From Sceloporus undulatus (Eukaryota > Chordata > Lepidosauria > Squamata > Phrynosomatidae), in assembly GCF_019175285.1 (NCBI RefSeq), contig NC_056527.1, forward strand, positions 109,075,129 to 109,139,128: a DNA stretch of 64,000 bases. The letters are read 5' to 3'. The notes below the pieces were generated by a model that was not told the origin of the DNA, made no database searches, and was given only the letters and a program-made list of their open reading frames with translations. Positions 61,301 to 64,000 of the stretch are shown piece after piece. The stretch's first letter is position 1, and the number at the start of each line of letters is the position of its first letter. A program made the translations under genes and the position numbers.

Positions 61301-63872
61301 GTGATCCCCAGTAATAGCAAGAGGAAGAAAACATGGGTTGCACAGGAGTGGATTTCTGTTTGAAAGTACTGGGAGCTCAGTTCTGTTGTGTTCTGTTACT
61401 GAAATCAAGTGTTAATACTCAGAACATGCTCAGAGTTACACTCTTTTAAAATTCTGATTGCACATCTTTTGTGCCTGCCTCTAGCAATAGTTTATTATGG
61501 TATATAAGAAGAAAATAAAGTGGCTCTGACAAGACTGAAATCTGCACACTCCTTTTTTTTTTTTTTTTAGAAAAGATGAGATTATCCTTGTGAGTTATTT
61601 TAAAATTATTTATTATTATTATTAACCTTTATTTATAAAGCGCTGTAAATTTACACAGCGCTGTACATACAGTCTTTTTAATTAGACGGTTCCCTGCCCA
61701 TACATGCCTGGATACAATAGAAGGGAGTAAATAGGCAAGTATTATTCTACAAAAGTTTAGAAAACCACTAGGGGATTGGAATATGGCAAATGTTTGGTAT
61801 GATATGAATCTGTCCGTTAGACATAGCATCAAGTTGCAGCCAAAATAATTTTTTTCATAGCATTTGAAACACGTTTTAATGCTATTAATAAGAAACTGGA
61901 TTATTAAGACATTGACAGACCTGCAGATAAAATACATGAAAGCAATAATATTATAGTGTACTTTATAGTAACAAAAATGCCATTCAGAAACAAATCCTTT
62001 AATTATCATATGTTTAGCCAAACAAGTTGTTTAACAGAAAACTTTTAAAAAAATTAATTATTATTTAAGCCGGTGGCCATAACATCTGAACTGCATTTTG
62101 CTGTTTAATTTCCTGATTTGGTCCAATGTTGGTATACTTTTATTGACAGATGTAAATCATATCAAAGCCTAATAACTTTGGATTGCTAATATTAAAAAGC
62201 ATTAAAATATGGCTGATCAACCTTTAAATGTTTCACAGTATTAATGTAATAAGCAGGATTTGATTTTTTTTCATTAAAACATTTGGTTTAAACCAAAAAA
62301 CCTGTGGGGTTTGGTTGTTGTTTGTTGGTTTGTTTCCGTATATTTTCCAATCCTGGATCCTTCCCATCCATAGGGGTTTCATCTCCCTTCCTGTAGATGG
62401 GAAAAAACGCAGACAGTCTGGCACACATTATTTAGTGGTGTAGTGTCATGCACAATTCCACATGCACACTCCACTGTTGAATAATGTAGGGCATAGTGAT
62501 CCACAGGCAGTTGAATCCATGGATCTCTAGACTGCTGATTTGGCAGGCCACTGTATAATGTCTGATTACAGAACAAGATGGATTTCATTTACAAATCATT
62601 TGCAGAAGTGATAATTTTGTTTTGGTTTGTGTAGACGTTTGTCTAATCCAGGCAAGTGAATGGCTAACCTGGAGTCTTCTTTCTTGTCTGTGTTCAGGGG
62701 TGGACCAAGCCTAATGCCTTCCATATCTGCATCACCTCCTACAAGCTCGTGCTGCAAGACCACCAGGCCTTTCGCCGCAAGAATTGGAAGTATCTGATCT
62801 TGGATGAGGCTCAGAATATCAAGAACTTCAAATCGCAACGCTGGCAGTCCTTGCTCAACTTCAACAGGTGTGGAGCATGTACTCTTGCACTTGGAACAGG
62901 AGAGGGATGTCTCCTCCTTGGCTCTCATACTCCTACCAAATTTGTGTTCCAGCCAGAGGCGACTGCTGCTCACTGGAACCCCTCTCCAGAATAGCCTGAT
63001 GGAGCTGTGGTCCCTCATGCACTTCCTGATGCCCCATGTCTTCCAGTCACACCGCGAGTTCAAGGAATGGTTTTCCAACCCCCTTACAGGCATGATTGAG
63101 GGTAGCCAGGAATACAATGAGAACCTAGTCAAAAGGCTGCACAAGGTGAGCTGGGTGGGAGTGAAGGACATTGGCCTGATACTGTTAAAAATATATGTGG
63201 AAGTAATATCATGCTATAGGAAAAGATCTGGGATTGAATCCCTTCCTCTTGGTTGTCTTGAGGGCAGGTGCTGCGGCCATTCCTCCTGCGAAGGGTGAAG
63301 GTGGATGTAGAGAAGCAAATGCCAAAGAAATACGAGCATGTTATCAAGTGTCGCCTCTCCAAGCGTCAGCGCTACCTCTATGACGATTTCATGGCCCAGG
63401 CTACGTAAGTACAGGAGACTGGTGGGGAAGCGTGAGAAGTACAATGGGAACCAGTGTTGGGCTTTTTGTAAAGAAAAGAGCCTCTTGCTTGCATCTGATA
63501 AATATGGTAGGCAGGATATTTAGAGGAGAGAGTAAAGGGTCTAGAGAATATGTTCAAGTGTTTACTGTTTGTCTTCTGGTTCTTTTGAGTTCCTCAACAC
63601 TGGGCAAGCAACCTTCACCCCCTTTCCTCTTTGAAACCAGCAACGGTCCTGGCTGAGTAATTGGCTGTTTTTGCTTTTCAGCACCAAGGAGACCTTGGCA
63701 ACAGGCCATTTCATGAGTGTCATCAACATCTTGATGCAGCTTCGTAAGGTCTGCAACCACCCTAACCTGTTTGACCCACGGCCTATCCACTCACCGTTTA
63801 TCACAGAGGGCATCTGCTTCAACACAGCGTCCCTTGTCCTGCACGCTCTTGATAATGACCCATTTAAGGCAG
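49304..63872 (+). CDS. SRCAP: SRCAP, SWI2/SNF2 ATPase of the H2A.Z exchange complex (N-terminal 899 residues, 3-prime partial)
   Basis: Catalytic subunit of the SRCAP complex, which exchanges H2A-H2B for H2A.Z-H2B. Exons: 49304-49348, 49702-49944, 50102-50287, 50636-50776, 51362-51578, 51839-52125, 52409-52499, 52806-52895, 53465-53620, 54195-54430, 54519-54696, 55063-55199, 62698-62867, 62953-63145, 63268-63404, 63682-63872; all junctions keep phase. The start Met ([15 protein letters not shown]) matches human MQSSPSPAHPQ. HSA domain: residues about 117-225 ([20 protein letters not shown], then [18 protein letters not shown]), which binds actin and Arp proteins. Acidic stretches follow. ATPase: Walker A DEMGLGKT at about 602-609, [15 protein letters not shown] (motif Ia), DEAQ at about 705-708, [20 protein letters not shown] (motif III). 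Residues are nearly identical to human in this part. The last donor (63873, GCAG/GTGCCT) is weaker and less sure. The gene continues past the window. Confidence 0.97.
49617..49670 (+). repeat. LINE (CR1/L2-type) 3-prime tail with (TTA)n
   Basis: GGGCGGCATATAAATAAAT followed by (TTA)n, the usual 3-prime end of reptile CR1/L2 LINEs. It lies about 30 bases before the acceptor of SRCAP exon 49702-49944. Confidence 0.7.
50777..51361. other. SRCAP intron, nothing recognised
   Basis: AT-rich, no gene and no repeat that I can name. Confidence 0.5.
53645..53885. mobile_element. TcMar-like MITE beside a SRCAP donor
   Basis: Begins near ACGGCGTGCCCTTGGCTTAT and ends near ACATGGGTGCACTATA. It contains GGGGGATCCGTTCCG, AGCCCCATTGCATG and CATTCCAATGGGACG. 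It resembles the element at 60943-61161 in layout. Its left edge is about 25 bases after the donor of exon 53465-53620. Confidence 0.65.
54191..54197 (+). promoter_or_regulatory. SRCAP: NAGNAG tandem acceptor in SRCAP
   Basis: ACAGCAG allows the exon to start at 54195 or 54198. The choice adds or removes one residue in an acidic linker and leaves the frame intact. Confidence 0.6.
55381..55500 (+). repeat. DIRS left inverted terminal repeat
   Basis: About 113 bases (55387-55499) are the reverse complement of 60622-60733 with only a few differences. The first 36 bases recur exactly, inverted, in the internal complementary region. Confidence 0.9.
60388..60490 (+). repeat. DIRS internal complementary region
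   Basis: The first part (60392-60427) is complementary to the extreme left end of the element and the second (60428-60487) to the extreme right end. This juxtaposition is the hallmark of DIRS replication through a circular intermediate. Confidence 0.9.
60622..60770 (+). repeat. DIRS right inverted terminal repeat with 3-prime extension
   Basis: Matches the left repeat in inverted orientation to 60733 and then runs about 37 bases further. That extension is repeated, inverted, in the internal complementary region. Confidence 0.9.
60943..61161. mobile_element. TcMar-like MITE with TA duplication
   Basis: CAGTGCGCCCACGTCATAC to GGCAAGGACACACTG, with TA on both sides. The interior has AGCCCCATTATATCCAATGG. 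Confidence 0.75.
61606..61702 (-). repeat. Antisense retroposon 3-prime tail
   Basis: (TTA)n followed by ACCTTTATTTATAAAGCGCT and GACGGTTCCCTGCCC. A shorter relative is at about 191-260. Family uncertain, probably a LINE or a LINE-dependent SINE. Confidence 0.6.
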
Positions 63873-64000
63873 GTGCCTCTCTTTTCTGATTTGATGGGAA
63901 TGAGGAATTCCCCATTGGGGGTACCAGGTAGAGAAGGTGATGGTTGCCTTGGAGGCAAGCCTCTGTAGGGTCATTCGGCATTATACTTGGGTTGTCACTC

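Larger units (their letters stand above)
55200..62697. other. SRCAP 7.5-kb intron
   Basis: Separates the ATPase motif I/Ia exons from the DEAQ exon. It holds the DIRS-type element (55381-60770), a TcMar-like MITE (60943-61161), a poly(T) tract (about 61552-61570) and an antisense LINE-like tail (61606-61702). I see no gene in 61703-62697. Confidence 0.8.

Noticed and set aside
62596-63171. 191-aa minus-strand ORF over SRCAP exons
   Set aside because: It is the complement of strongly conserved SRCAP coding sequence.

Overview
The window looks like reptile DNA, most likely from an iguanian-type lizard. It carries three vertebrate genes in the order and orientation they have on human 16p11.2 (PRR14, FBRS, SRCAP, all on the + strand). 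It also carries a squamate-style repeat load: a Sauria-type tRNA SINE, MIR/CORE-like tRNA SINEs, L1 and L2/CR1 3-prime fragments, many Tigger-like and foldback MITEs, and a DIRS-type retroelement. The species assignment is inference from gene order and recalled repeat families. No database search was run.

Layout. 1-8542: PRR14, nine coding exons found from splice signals and phase; the initiator exon is not seen and may lie left of the window. 8543-9600: PRR14 3-prime UTR and poly(A) signal. 9800-11860: GC-rich FBRS promoter and leader, with a 26-bp double-CRE palindrome and a cluster of same-strand TTAAAGG repeats. 11863-33151: FBRS, 18 coding exons that keep one frame and give 1037 residues, an AUTS2-family protein. 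33152-33975: FBRS 3-prime UTR. 34000-41000: gene-poor, repeat-rich DNA with one 10-N assembly gap. 41100-42300: CpG-rich SRCAP promoter with two TCTCGCGAGA elements and YY1 and ZNF143 motifs. 42677-46582: an uninterrupted 1301-codon acidic ORF that I cannot assign to any family; it lies directly downstream of the promoter, in the first intron of SRCAP. 49304-63872: SRCAP from the conserved start Met through the HSA domain and the first half of the SWI2/SNF2 ATPase; the gene runs off the right edge. A 5.4-kb DIRS-type element sits in the SRCAP intron between ATPase motif I/Ia and the DEAQ box.

The three named genes all act on chromatin. PRR14 tethers heterochromatin to the lamina, FBRS belongs to the AUTS2 family linked to variant PRC1, and SRCAP is the ATPase that exchanges H2A.Z into nucleosomes. 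The least explained items are the 1301-codon ORF, in-frame coding-like exons just upstream of the SRCAP start, and the repeat motif cluster in the FBRS leader.
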